Notes: generated by a model not told the origin, from the letters alone. Positions 10,153 to 22,513 are shown, counted from the stretch's first letter. The stretch: DNA of 64,000 nucleotides from Candolleomyces eurysporus (GCA_027579435.1 JANBPK010000762.1:29004-93003); one strand, 5' to 3'. Numbers and translations are program-made.

Positions 10153-13100
10153 ATGTCGACCCAGCCAGAACGCGCTCTCAATGCAAAAAACAAGGGAAAT
10201 ACCTTGTTCAAGGCGGGAAAGCTCGACGAGTGCGTGTTCTGTCCGCCAAAACCCCCAAATTTCCAACTTTTACCGCCAGGGCTGCAAAATGCTACAAAGA
10301 GGCGGTGGCGCTTGACCCAAAGTCCTTAGTGTACCCCTCAAACCTCAGTGCTGCTCTTTACGAGCTCGGACAGTACAGCTCCTGCGTGGACACGGTGCTG
10401 GCAGCTTGGAAACTCATAGAGTCTCCTACCAATGACTCGTCTGGCATCGCGAAGAAGCTTTCTTCGCGTCTAGCCAAAGCCCTCGTCTTGGGCTTGCAAG
10501 ACGGTACTATTCCGTCTTCTCTTGTGCGTGAAAATTGCGCAGAGATAGAATATATTCGCGCTATCTCCCCCGATGACCCCAGTTGGGCTGTCTACGCTGG
10601 GCTGGAAGAAAAGCTTCAAAACGGGCAGTACGAAATTGCCCAGAAGGACGCGAAGAAGCATTTTTCAAAGTTACCTTTGTTCCATGCAACACCGTACGTT
10701 CGCGTTTATAATCATTTTTAACCTTTCTAACCGAGGAGATACGCACAGTGACCCTCAAATGACTTTTTTTACGTTCGGAACGGACGATTTGATCTCTCTG
10801 ACTGACGGCTGGGGNCCCGACGAACCAGATCCTCTGCCTTTGAAAGACTTCACTCTGGATCAGCTATCAAACCTGTCTCTCCTGATCGCAGGCGTCGGAG
10901 ACGGTACGTCTCATTGATCTGCCCCTCAATGACATTCAAAGCAACTAAAGCCGCTTCCGTCTTGCAGCCCGACACGCATTTGCCTCCCTCATCGGCCTCC
11001 ACCACATCACAAGCTCCCATCGCACTCCTAAAGCCGAGCAAAGCGTATCCCTAGGTCTTCTTCATGACTTTTCTCTTACTCCCCAACNAAAAATCTGCTT
11101 TGAAAGCCCACATGACACTCTTAGATATTCACCCGGCGACGATTGCTCGAGACATCATATTCTTCATGTTCTTCGACCAACTGATCAAATTGGATACTCA
11201 AATCGCCAACGCCGATAGGCGGAAACAGAGGGGAAAGGATAAGAGTGGGACGCAGAACGATACGCTCGAAGGTCTCCGATTGGAAAAATTGGAGATTTTA
11301 AGTACAGTGTTTTATCTTTATAGTGGGTATATGGTGCCACCATATTGCTATGATAGGTTAGTCCATCCCTATCTTGCTCTTAGTACTGTCGCGTTACTGA
11401 AACGCTGTAAAAGATGGGTCTCAGCAGTCAGAGAGCTCCACGCTATCCTCTCCAACCCCCACACCTCTTCTGCTGAAGGACCCTCGCTACCGGCTTACAT
11501 CCACCTCGCACCCTCCTCTTACCCCTCCCTCCTACACTACCTCAACCACTGGCTCAAACCTCCCGTCCCCACTGTCAAGTTTACTCGCCTAATGAAACAC
11601 GTCGGCGGCTTCGAACGAACCAAACAGCTTCAAGAAATGCACGCTTCCGGTGCTCTCGGCCCCAAATACAGTAGCATGCCCGACCCCTTCACCCGCCAAA
11701 AAATGGAAGCCGAAGAAAAAGTCGACGCTCTCTTCTCAGGCCACACTTACCCCTCCCGTCGAGGACATGGAGCCACAAAGAGAAGCGGAGCAGCAAAGGA
11801 GAAGGAAAGAGACGAAAAAGCGAAGAACGAACGCGATTTAAGGACGGTGCTCACCAAGCTCCTTGGGTACTCCCAAGACGAGGTGAACAAGATGCCCTTA
11901 ACAAAACTCCGGCAAAAGGTCAAAGATGCGCGGGACGATATCGTCGAACTCCTCATTTGCATGAAAGTGGAGAAGAGCGTTATGTACGGCGTGAACGGGA
12001 GTATGCTGAGAGAAGGGGAATGGGTCGGTGCGGGTGCGACGGTCAACAAAGCAGGGATGGAGGTTCCAGGAATCAAGGGCTCGGTGGCTGGAGGCGCGAG
12101 TGGCGGAGGAGGTGTGAGCGCACATGCCCCCCCAAAGGAGTTGAGGGAGAAGTATCATAAAGGGCAGTTCGATGTTTGGGTCGAGCGGGTGGAGAAGGAC
12201 GAGAGGGATATGGCGAACAGCCCATCGACCGGAGGGGGAGGAAGCAGCTCTAGCCCCAGCACCCCAACAAAGTCTAAAGGAAAGAAGCACTCTAAAGCTT
12301 CTTCCTCGTCCTCCGCGCCATCACCCTTCTCCTTCTCCTCATTCACACCAGCTGGGGGTAGCAGTGGCGGCAATAGCAAATGGTACCATCCCAAGAACGA
12401 CTGGGACAAAACCCGCCTCTCCCAATCCGCTCGTCTTATTCGACAATCATGGAAAGCAAACATGTCTTTGGACGACGGTAAACACGGAATGCTCGACCAA
12501 GAACTCGACCTCGACCTCTTCAAGAACATACACTCGTTCGCAGAATGGGACGAGATTTATGGGCTTGGTGGGGCAGGGACTGGGATCTCTTCTTCCAGCT
12601 CTGTCAATGACTCAGAGAAGATTAGGGAAGGAGAAGGGCTGTTGGAAGGAGACGAGGGGTATCAGAGAAAAAAGGACAGCCCGGCATGGGCGTATGCAGC
12701 TGCGTTTTTCATGGGTGTTGTTCATGCGATCAAAGGGTTGACTGGGGGTGACGGGGAGGAGGGAGCTGGAGCTGATAGGTTGAGGATCGAGTTTGTGGCT
12801 GATGGGTTGCATGAGTATCTTGCGAAGATCAAGGCTGGTGCGGATGAGGCTAGGCCAGAGAGCTTCCCCACTAAGTGGACGAGGATTTGGTTGGGGAGTG
12901 TCCCGTACGTTTTTCTTCCCTTCAGTTGACGGGAATTTCTGGTGCTGATTTATCCTTTCTGCCCGAACAGAGATTATACACATGGTACTTTAAATACTAT
13001 GACCTATGTCGTACCGGCGTTGCAGGAAGACAATCCCTCATCATCTGTTGCATCTAATTGTTTGTTCAACTCGCCTGTATGGGCGGACGATGATGAGTTT

Positions 13101-14286
13101 TGTTACAAGTGCGNTTTTTACTACCCTGCTTCATTTCATGACGCCATTGACATATAATCTAGCTACACAATGCTTCTCCCTCACGAGCTCAAGCGGTACT
13201 TGGGTATCCACACTCTCAACCCCAACGCCGTTCAAGACATCCTCAACATTAACTCCCAGCAACCCCTCCCTCGCCCTCTCCACGCTCTCGCAACCAAACA
13301 AGAGCTATTCCCCTGGCTCACGCGACTCTTCCTCTCACACCTCCACCCAGGATTCACCGAGCCTCGGCCACGCCTCATCAAAACACCTAACGGACTCCCT
13401 GCCTTCTTCGGCCTTCTCGTGAGGCTCAGGGAGGTAGGGTATCCCAGCCACTGGCTCAGCGAATGGGTGCAAAGCGTATTAGACAACGAACTCGTCGCAG
13501 ACCACCTCGTCTACGCCAAAACACTCCCCCGACCCGTCGGCGAACGCACTTCAGGTAAAGTCACCGAACATAAAGTCCGTCTGGACCCTTGGTTCCTCGA
13601 AATCGAGAAAATCCTGGCCACGGGTAAAGATGCTCTGCCATTCGTCGTCCGCTTACCCCAAAACGTGTTTTGGGAGAAGGGCAAGGAGGCGCAGAGTGCG
13701 AGGGATATAGGGACGTTTGAGGCTACGGGGTTGGAGCCGACGATCGAGTATGGGATGTTCTATAACCATGACGCTGTTGCTGCGTTATTGTTTTACAAGA
13801 GCCCTACGCGAGATGTGTGGGGCGCCAAGGATTTCAAGTCACTTTTACTAAAAATTGGGAAAGTCGTGGATAATGTGGAGACCCCCCCTTCGCCTGTACC
13901 GAAGGGCGCCTTCTTTATTCTTACGGCTCCGGAATTCGTGGATTTGAAAGCGGTCCCGCCTGGGATGAAGAGGGCTGTAGGAGGTGGGTTGCAGGGGATG
14001 ATGGCGACGTTGATGAGGGGTGCGATGGGGACGCAGGAAGAGGACGATGGGCCGGGACGTGGGGAAGTTAAGTGGAGGATGGGGAAGGCGAGTGCGAAGA
14101 AGATGATTAGGGAGAAATGGAATATGGTCGTGTTTAGGATGGATTTGTGGATGCCATGTAAGTTTTTTTTTTCGTTATCTTCCGTATGTTTTCCTGTGGA
14201 ATGTTGGTACTGATCCATGGGCTATCGTTACCTTTTTAGTGACGCACCCGTGCCCTGCCAGTCGGTGGATCTTCCACAACGACTGA
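10153..14286 (+). CDS. TPR protein with DUF4470-like domain (intact copy)
   Basis: Exons 10153-10229, 10280-10693, 10749-10903, 10968-11356, 11414-12904, 12971-13108, 13163-14157 and 14240-14286 splice in frame to about 1234 residues once the extra N at 11088 is removed. The 57-nt intron at 11357 is in frame, so it may be retained. The N-terminus carries TPR-like helices (NKGNTLFKAGKLDEAAKCY, then AVALDPKSLVYPSNLSAALY). From about residue 165 follows FFTFGTDDLISLTDGW and LLIAGVGDARHAFASLI, which look like the DUF4470 domain, known in DNAAF3 and in fungal MYND proteins. The middle is a Ser/Gly-rich linker. The C-terminal 350 residues form a conserved-looking region I cannot name. No MYND zinc finger is seen. 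Function unknown; a cytoplasmic scaffold role would be a guess. The truncated relative is at 4061-5068. Confidence 0.8.
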
Positions 14287-15758
14287 TCGTGGTTAGTGAT
14301 CATGCTGCGCTTTATCCCTTTGCCTTGTCCCTGTCCGAGGCTTCCTACAAATTTTCATGCCTCTTCCTCCATCATAAAATCTCAACACCTCTACGTCATT
14401 CTCACCTACAATTTTCGCATGCTATCGCTATAGACGATAAACTTTCTTGTATCATAACCACAAGTTATGTATGCTAAACCCGACGTAGTTACTCTCGGTA
14501 TGTAGAGTATTCTCCCACTGCCTCCGGATGTAGACGCGCAGTGTGGTTGTATGTACCACAAATTGGGCTCTGGACTCCGGATTCTCAATGAAGTGTTAAA
14601 GCGTAGTGCGGAGCTCATCCGTGGATGAGTGAGAACNTTTGACTCGACGATCTGGTTGATAGTAGCATCGTGGTATGCGTAACCATAGCTGGTACGTGAG
14701 CTATTGCTATTCCCCACACAACTAGATTGGAGCGACAAGCTCAATCGATGAGGTCACCGTTCACCAGTGGAAAGCAAAAATTTGCGACGTCAGTCTAGAC
14801 AGCGATTTGGTGCAGATAAAATAAGGCCAGTATGAGATCGCGAAGCACCGGTACCTCCCAGAGCTCGGCAGTGGCGCCCATCGACCATCCATGAAGCTTC
14901 CCTGTCCGAGCATCGTCATCCATTGTCATTCCGTTGCCCTTCAAGCTAGACAATGGTCCCTAAACCTGGAGCTGGATGGACGATGGTCAATTACAACGAA
15001 ACGCGAGGCTGTGTGGTCAAGGACCTATATCAACTCGAAACACGCACCCTTCATCATTCGTGTTCCGTGGCTACAACGTGTTTGTCGTTCGGTCGGCTGA
15101 CTTGGGCCTCGATGTACATTGTTCTAGCCGGAAAATTCGTACATCTTGTTCTGGTGTTCAACTTCTAGACTCCGTCTTTGGTAGGCAGCAGCTGTGAGCA
15201 CCCCATCTATTTAGTTCCTATTGTATGTCTCCTTATATCCTGCTTTCCAGAGTCGTCACATTGGCACGCCACAATAAGTATTATACCCCGAATCGGTTTA
15301 TCAATTCGTGCGATTGCACAGTGGAGCAGAAAAAGGAGAAATCAAGAGCCCAAATGCGGCACCGGGACACAATGCCGGAAACGAGGCCACCCTCGACAAG
15401 CTTAAAGGTCACCGGTACATGCATGTCAATGTTCTGCCAAATTGGATTAGTGAGATTCGGGTATCGAATCTCGATCAAAAACGCGTTTGAAAGGCCCGTG
15501 TCGGTAGGCCAGGATCCGCCAGAGTGAGGTTATGGCAAGGTTACCTATATAAATCACACAATACCACCCGGAAATGCCACAAGCCAATTCCATCCCGCCA
15601 CCCACCCACACACCCATTGTCCTCTTTATCACTCGTTGCAGCGCAACGAACTTGAAGCTTGACGCTTTCTCTTTGCCCGCCACTATCTACCCCACACACA
15701 CACCCCTCCCCTCGCCACTAACCAGCGCTACTGTCTTTATCCCCAACACGCCCTCAAC
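14287..15758. other. Intergenic stretch, no supported gene
   Basis: Only short frames without recognisable family features occur. One N lies at 14638. The last 150 bp before the next gene are rich in C and T (CCCCACACACACACCCC type), a common feature just upstream of fungal start codons. Confidence 0.5.
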
Positions 15759-16982
15759 ATGAACGTGCTGGACGCATTCAAGATCAAGCCTTTCGACCTC
15801 GAGCCCGTCTACGCAGAGTGGACCGACGGGCCGGTTTTCAAGGGCAACCCAAAGAAGGATCCTCCAGTGGAGGAATGGCTGGAACAAATCAGGGCCGGCT
15901 GCGTCGAGCGAAAGGTGCCAGAGGAGTACTGGTACAAGGTCGCTCAGCATTTCATGGGTCCCAAGGCCAAGGCACGGTACGTCCTGCAACCCGCACACGA
16001 AATGGAACGTGACTGACGATTGGTGTCTGTGGCTGATAGATTTGATGAAGTGAAGAAAGTCATCGTGACTGTGAACGGTGGCAAGTATCGCTGGACCTGG
16101 AAGAAATTCAAGGTTGCGATGACGAACATGGGCTGTGAGTCATCTTTGTTAATCCCTTCTCCAAGTTGAGGACAATCTCTGATGGGTGATTTGCAGGGGA
16201 CATCGACGTGAACCAGAAGGAGACCATCAAGGTCCGCGGTTCGGGCACTGGCATGTGGTTCTCGAGGAAGAAGAGCGAGGAGAAGATCGCACCCGCAGCC
16301 CCTGCGAAGCCAACTCCTCAGCGCAAGCCTCCGACCCGATCCAACACTCTCCTCTGGACGAAGAAACCACTCGTCGAGGAGCCCATCGAGGAAATCGAGA
16401 CACCCGGAGCCGCCGCGTCTCGGCCCAAGCCTTCCAGGTCGAGAACTCTCGCCAGCGACACCGCGGCTTGGTTGACACGCCGCGACACCAGGGACGAAAG
16501 CAACGCCACGGAGGACAAGCCGGCGCGACCAGCACACCAGAAGGCGAGATCGGAGACCTCTGTCACCACAAGGCCCAGGTCGTCCACACATTCCGAGGTT
16601 AGCAGATCCCATACGACGGACGAGCACGGAAAGGAGGGTCAGTTATTCATTTCCGTCCCGCTGAGACGCTGAGATTAATTATCATCTTGCGACAGTTTCC
16701 ACCGTCACCAACGCGCCCGTGTGGCTCCTGAACGCCGTGGGTGCCCTCGACTTCCTCACGAACGAACACCCCAAGGCCATGAGCGTCCTGAGCGCCGTCC
16801 TCATCACCGTCGGTTCAATCCCTGCCATCCCTGCCGTCGCTGCCGGTGCTGGAGGAACCATCCTGGCGTCGGGTGCCGCTCACGCCATTGGTGCTATTGC
16901 GGTCGGCCTCGGTCAAGCACTGGGTAGTTCCGTCAAGAACTCGCAGCAACAGCAGCAGAACGGCTCCGAGAGTCACCACTAA
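15759..16982 (+). CDS. Gag-like N-terminal protein with hydrophobic C-terminus, function unknown
   Basis: Exons 15759-15976, 16040-16134, 16197-16637 and 16696-16982 splice in frame to 346 residues, with introns of 58-63 nt. The first 125 residues look like a retrotransposon Gag capsid region: PPVEEWLEQIRAGC, then VPEEYWYKVAQHFMGPKAKA, a short loop, then YRWTWKKFKVAMTNMGWDI. In Gag families the matching pieces are the WL..I helix, the W..A..L.G.A helix and the W.eFk helix. A basic Ser/Thr/Pro-rich linker (about 145-270) follows. The last 95 residues contain hydrophobic, Gly/Ala-rich stretches (VLSAVLITVGSIPAIPAVAA and AIGAIAVGLGQALGSS), probably membrane-associated. No protease, polymerase or LTR is adjacent. 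Possible domesticated Gag gene; alternatively an unrelated fungal family with chance resemblance. Confidence 0.7.
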
Positions 16983-17174
16983 TCGGCTTATTCCAGGACA
17001 CCAAATCTCAATATATATGCACGAACCCTTGAGCTTGTACTATAGCCAGCATTCTTTTGTGTTTCGCCCTTTTCTCTTTCTTCGTCAATCCTTTGGCACA
17101 TGTGTTCTATTCTTCTGGTGTAAATTATCGTCTTTATTGCGTTCATTAACATTCAAGAATCAGATGGAATTGGA

Positions 17175-18515
17175 TCAAACTTTACTCGTCGCTATCGTTG
17201 TTTCTGCATGGAGCCACTGCGCATCCAGATCTGGTATGTCAGAATCTTGGATAGGTTCTCCATCCATGAAGAGACCACCCTTGACATCTGTGTCAGAGAT
17301 CGGAATGCGTAGTTTTTCACAAATCGCAGCAAAATCGCCAGGCAGCGGGGCTTGAACACCAAGTCTGAAACGTTTCTGTGGACCACTTGTTCGATACTTC
17401 TGGACTGAGGTTTAGAATGGCTGGCCGCGTGGTAGGACGAAATGAGCACTTACGAAGAGTGACAGTCGAGAAGCGTGTAAGAAAATGCGGTCAGGGGGTA
17501 GGGCTATTTGTGAAGTGATAGATTCCGCAGGAGGAGTTTGAGAGTATCTCGTGTCACCAAGGATAGGAGCTGCAGGGTACTGTTAGACGTTTCCTTCTTC
17601 CCCAGAGTGCGCAGGCTCACTGTTTAGAGTCTTGGCCAAGTGTATTCGCAATTGATGCTTGTGGCCAGTCAAAAGTCTTAGACGCACAAGCGATAGAGGA
17701 GCTACGGGCTTCAAGGATGTGAATGGTGGTTCTAGATGGAGTTTGGGATGGGCGACATACCGAATCCGCGAGCAACTCCCAGTCCGTGACAGAGGGTTTA
17801 CCATTAACATCGTACCCTTTGAAAAACCCATCTTCGTATAGAATTGGGTCTTCTATACGACCCGAGGTCTCTTGGAAGGATTTAGCACCACCTCTTACAA
17901 GCGCGAGGTATGTTTTGTGAACGTCTCCTTGGGCAAATTGGCGGCTCATTTCACGCGCTGCGGATGGTGTCACCGCGAGAGTTAAGCATCCTGTTGTTCC
18001 CTACTTGCTTTGCATATGTTATTCCGTCATCCATAATATGCAAAGATGAACTCACCACGTCTAGGCGATGGACAGGAAAGGGTCGAGAGTGAAGGTCATA
18101 CTTCTCTTCAAGTCCTAACAGGAGTGAGGAGACTGTAGATCGAAACATTTCGTGGTACATACTTGGCAACAGTTTCGAGAACTGGTTTTGTTTGAATTAT
18201 GACATGAAGTGCAATGTTAGTCCCTTCCTTTCATCAGAATGCTTGGGTGTGGCCGTTAATCACCTTTGCGTGTGAGTAATTTGGAAGCCTCTTGCGCGTT
18301 TGCTCGCTTTCCAATTGACAGGTTAGACCTGGGAGTTTGTTCAAGACCAGCATTCCACGGTCTAGATACAACACTGACTTGAGATGCTGAGAAAGTGTCG
18401 TTTTCATGGCTAGAGGAGGGACAAAGGCGCGTGCGGCGTCAAGTGCGCTGGTGACGCAAAACGTGAGACGGAGTTTGAAGCTGTGATGGCGGCGGCAAGG
18501 GCGGGACTGATGCAT
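17175..18515 (-). CDS. RluA-family pseudouridine synthase, probably mitochondrial
   Basis: Six exons (18264-18515, 18056-18181, 17761-18000, 17621-17708, 17454-17569, 17175-17399) splice in frame to 348 residues. The catalytic motif is complete once the exons are joined: PVHRLDV ends exon 2 (Asp125) and GTTGCLTLAV starts exon 3. Other family marks are LVLNKLPGL near residue 55, KTYLALVRGG, LLTGHKHQLRIHLA, TPILGDTRYS and LHASRLSLF. These enzymes isomerise uridine to pseudouridine in rRNA or tRNA. The first 40 residues are rich in Arg, Ser and His with almost no acidic residues, which suggests mitochondrial import. I start at the ATG at 18515 because the longer frame has no ATG. It converges with the Gag-like gene. 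Confidence 0.9.
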
Positions 18516-18837
18516 GATGCATGATGTCCGACCCTGGCTGAACACGCACCTCCGCCACCAGTACTGAGTGTCAACTTATTCCCCACTGGAGTATACCAGC
18601 AGTTTTTACCCGTGCTAACGCTCTGATAGAGGAGCTCTTTTGAGTACCTGAGTTTCCTTTATTGAGTGTGCAGTCTGTTCATTCATATAGTATACCAAAT
18701 ATCCTATTGACATAAATCCCAGAGAGAAGAGATGGAATGTATAAATGAGAGTATGTAGATGCGGTCCGATGGTGAATGATAAAAAAGGGTTCGACAATGG
18801 AGCATTGTAGTACCATCATCTTTCTGGGTCCTCAGCG
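18516..18837. other. Intergenic, no supported gene
   Basis: Contains the promoter of the pseudouridine synthase gene. Nothing else can be named. Confidence 0.5.
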
Positions 18838-19260
18838 TCAACAAACCTGGCATTTGACCTTGTCAACGCTGCTCACCACCTCGGGCACACAATACCTCTG
18901 TGCACACTTCCCATCCTGACATCCATCACAATGCACAACAGTCTCGTAGGTATGCGGGGCCGATGTCGCTTGAGCGCAATCTGCAAGGACTAAATCGCCT
19001 CCACGCACACCAGCCAACTTTTAGCAGTTTGCCCATCGGCAAGCTGCANGGGGGGGATTGCCAGCCTCTAGATACGAATTGATGAGCTCGCGCACGTCTT
19101 TGTCGTCGACAACTAGCAAGTTGGGTTGAGATCCCGAAGCGATAACCTCTTCCATAAAATCTGCGTCGACGTTCTCGAAGGGTATAAGGCCGGTATATAG
19201 CTGCCACATGGTGATCCCAGTGGCGTACAGATCGTCAGCGTATGCCTGGTTGATTATCAA
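18838..19260 (-). pseudogene. Protein kinase-like C-terminal fragment with Cys-rich tail
   Basis: The frame starting near 19250 reads DDLYATGITMWQLYTGLIPF, which matches kinase subdomains IX-X (D.YA.G...W.LYTG..PF), then an acidic segment ending INSYLEAGNPP. An N at 19050 follows. The next piece, AKSWLVCVEA, is one base out of frame with the tail DLVLADCAQATSAPH...HCDGCQDGKCAQRYC...KCQVC before the stop at 18838. Neither the ATP-binding N-lobe nor the catalytic loop is present upstream. The frame break and missing N-lobe indicate a degraded fragment. The conserved-looking Cys/His tail suggests the parent was one of the Agaricomycete kinases with a Cys-rich end. Confidence 0.55.
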
Positions 19261-19470
19261 CCAGAGCGGGGTTCACAGTGTATGTTCATCTTACCACAAC
19301 AACACCATAAGCTCGGTCCATGGATCCTTCCTTGGATTGACAGTAGTGGGCCTTCACACTTGTGGCAACTCAATTCAACTTCAAGAGGCAGGGCCTGAGG
19401 ATGGCAAAGTGTTGATCACGTTCCAATTTGACGCCGCCGATTCCTAGTGCTGTGCGTTCGTTGCAACGCT

Positions 19471-19495
19471 TCTCTCTCTCTCTCACACACACACA
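19471..19495. repeat. (TC)n(AC)n microsatellite
   Basis: A simple run of TC dinucleotides passing into AC dinucleotides lies 17 bp upstream of the start codon of the membrane protein gene, in its 5' leader. Confidence 0.9.
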
Positions 19496-19512
19496 TTGTC
19501 TCGAGCTCAGCT

Positions 19513-21798
19513 ATGCCTGTGTTCTCATCCGCAAAGACTCCCATTGTGAAGACTTCCACCAGCGCGTCTTCTGCCGAAGGTGCTCCAGAGAGTAAAGGGA
19601 AAGACAAGGTTCGCCCCTATCACGCTGATGCCCTGATGGTAAAGGTCTCAGGCAATACTGCAGCTTTCGAAATTGGGAGGCTTGTACAAACCTCCCCCTC
19701 CTAAACCCAGGAATGCCAAGGCAAATAAAGAATTCTTTCCCCCCAAGTTGCGAAAGACTTCGCAAGCGAATTCTGTTGAGCCTTCCGAGTCCCAACCTTC
19801 CAACTTCTTTGACACCACGTTCAGAGTGACAGCCGTCAGAGTCCACTCTCACCACCACTACCACCTCCACACCCTCAGAACCCTATTATTTGCTGCTGCC
19901 CTATCCTCGGGACTAACAACTGCGTTCATTTTCCTGTTCCGCTTCTATGACATTTGCAGGGTTCCGTGGGTAGATGTCGCTGGGTTCATGGGCGGACTCG
20001 TACTACTCGGATTGTTATTACATGCTTTCAAATATTGCGCCAACCTTTTCTTGAAATTCTTCTCTGCAATCGATCGCGAACCACAGCAACGCCCAGTGGT
20101 TCATCATATCGCCATCTTCACAGCCAAGGATGCGCTTGAACACCTCAAACTACGCCAGACAGACATCATCAAGGCTATGGATGGTCCAGACATCCCGACG
20201 GTCGCGCTAGCGGGATTCAACGAAGGTCTGGTCAAACAGGGCATAGCAACGTTACTGCAAGAAATTCACATCGTGCTTTCGAGAGACCTCACACCCCAGC
20301 TGCACGTATTAGAGGCAGTCGGAAAAGCGTGCTCGCCCTTTCCTTCTATGATTTTCATGCCATCCGGAACGACATTTCGACCACCCGTGTTCAACGCCGA
20401 AGGCAAAATTTTGACCGTTGAAGATTTGATTCCTCCCTCCGCTTCGCAACCTCGCTTCAGCATTGCACTGGAAAAGGGGCAGCCCTCGGTTCCCCGTGGG
20501 TCGACTGCCGGGGCCGACTACCATTACCAATCTCCCAGCGAAAACACACAAGACGGAGGAAGTCAAGGCGAGCAATCCAGAAACTCGCCAACGGAGGCCC
20601 GCGGGGTTGAGCCTCAGCCCAAGATACCAAGGAGTAGCTCGGATGACGAACTGCAACCCGGAGAGGAAGGGAGCCGGGGAGATGATGGGAGGGGCAGCCT
20701 TCCGCGAAATACCGCAGCTAGGGAAGGCGAGAATGCCCCAAGTGATAATGCTCAGGGTGGAGAACATGTGCCATCGTCTCAAGGTCCACCTGTCCCAGGA
20801 GATGATGGCGGTACCACTCAGCGGCCCCACAACATTCATTTTGACATCACGGCTGCGATTTATCAACCATCGCCAAGATCTAGTCCACTGCAAAAGTTGC
20901 AGCTCACCGGCGGGTTCAATTTTCAGGTATGCATCTGGCTCTAGGTACCTTTTCTCTCAGCTGGACCTGACCTTTTGGCCGGACTGTTCAGGTCACTCCA
21001 GGATGTACCGCCACTGTTGATTTCACCAAGATGCAGTGCCAAGCTCACAGCAATCCAGGCGTATCTTACCGATACTCGCAAAGCTACTTGAAAATTTTGA
21101 TCGATAGCTACAGTCCCCGGTGGCGTTTATCCAAGCATAAACCCAAGAGCACGCGGGCCTCAGATGGGCAAGTCAAGCGCATAGTGTCGGAGAAGAGTGT
21201 CTGGCAACAGGCGCTCAAGGCTGGATTATCCCTGATTCCCTTCGGGGCACCCTTGAAAGCCGAAGGCGGTCTAAGCCGTACCAGTGAGCGCTTAACGTCG
21301 AATGAGGCCGTTCGTTTCGGCTCTCGCATTATCCAACGACATAATCTGGGGGTGTTCTGGTGGAGTTTCCACGTTGACGACGAGTATGAAAGAGATTGCG
21401 GCATCGAGTTGGGGGAAGATACCCTTCCGTCTGCCGAGATGTCTGTTTTACCCAGTGCAAACTCACCCAATGAGCCCCTGGATAAGTTGACGGTTGAAAT
21501 CACATCGTTTTGGTCTCTGCTAAGGAAGGAGAGCGGAGGGTGGTTGTCTTATACACCTGGTGACTCCCTGCCTCCTGGGTTTTCAAACCTTTGCCAGGTG
21601 ATTTGCATCGATTTACCACCTAGCGATGGAAACTATGTTTCTGAGATGCACGTCGGAGCTCCTGGAAAGCCCTCGCAGGTATCAACTGTTCATTCCCAAA
21701 GTGCCATTACCCCAACGGAAGCTGTATTGATGTTCAGTGGTGGTGCACAGAGCGTTGACGGGTTGGTCGATGACGGCAAGAGACTGGTTGGTGCTTAG
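19513..21798 (+). CDS. Two-segment membrane protein sharing both C-terminal modules of the NACHT proteins
   Basis: Exons 19513-19608, 19664-20926 and 20992-21798 give 721 residues; the first intron (55 nt, weak GTTCGC donor) is the least certain. Two hydrophobic segments (about 103-124 and 135-160) suggest membrane insertion. Module 1 (about 178-315) reads IAIFTAKDALEHL, VALAGFNEGLV, IATLLQEIHIVLS, LEAVGKACSPFPSMI and RPPVFNAEGK. It is matched segment by segment in the NACHT proteins at 43021-46435 and 29847-34429. A low-complexity acidic linker (about 320-430) follows. Module 2 (about 454-721) starts after an intron placed at the same point (FNFQ|VTPG) as in the NACHT genes and contains SYRYSQSYLKILIDSY and GVFWWSFHVDDE. 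I do not recognise either module. Shared exon structure shows common descent. It may be a membrane-anchored partner or decoy for the NACHT proteins (inference). Confidence 0.8.
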
Positions 21799-22513
21799 CC
21801 GCACATGGGTGATAGTGAGCGTCGGATATGCGTATGTATTTTACTAGTCTCCTTGTCTGATGCATCTGTATTCTAGTCGTGAGTTGTACATGTTGTCAAA
21901 ATCTTCTCCATCATCGACGCCTACTTCCTGGTTACTACGTCCGAATGGTAAGAACTCATTCTCATTTGTATCATCCACCACTCCGTTCATCCAACACTCC
22001 CGTCGTGGCTTCCTCAACGTCGAGCAACATTCTCTCAACGGACGCAGAGGGAGTGATTGCGAATTCTTTCTGTCGGCCAACCGATTGAATAACCGGAATC
22101 TGAATTCTACGGTGAATCTCTTCGATCAGGATGTACCGAGTCGTCTATAGGAATTTTTTGACACCTGCATCCGTCTTGACTTACTTATTTATGCGCGTAA
22201 TCTTGGGTAGATAGTTTTTGGTCTGTCGTACCCTGGTAGTGTTGAGCCAGACTGATCATAACGACATAGTTCCACCACATACTTTGCTTATTACTCATAT
22301 TTCCATTTTCTTCACCGAGTCTCCCGAGCCCTAGGCGCTTCGTGTATTGAAGCCGTTCGAAGCCGTTCTCGATTGATTGACCCCATGCGGAAGTAGCACC
22401 CAGTATGTCAAATCCTCATTGCAGATGAGAGGCTCTTATCCCTCTTTCCACTTTGCTCCCACTTTCCCTTGAGTGGCACAGCTTCAACCACTGTAAAAGC
22501 ACGTTCGGCATCG
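21799..22513. other. Intergenic, no supported gene
   Basis: Short frames only. No family features, RNA gene or clear repeat were noticed. Confidence 0.5.

Noticed and set aside
14891..15490. Several 60-100 codon frames in the long intergenic stretch
   Set aside because: Frames overlap in all registers, lack splice support and family motifs; treated as chance.
19639..19663. 25-nt intron GTAAAG..TGCAG in the membrane protein gene
   Set aside because: Too short to splice; the 55-nt alternative from 19609 matches the usual intron size and keeps frame.
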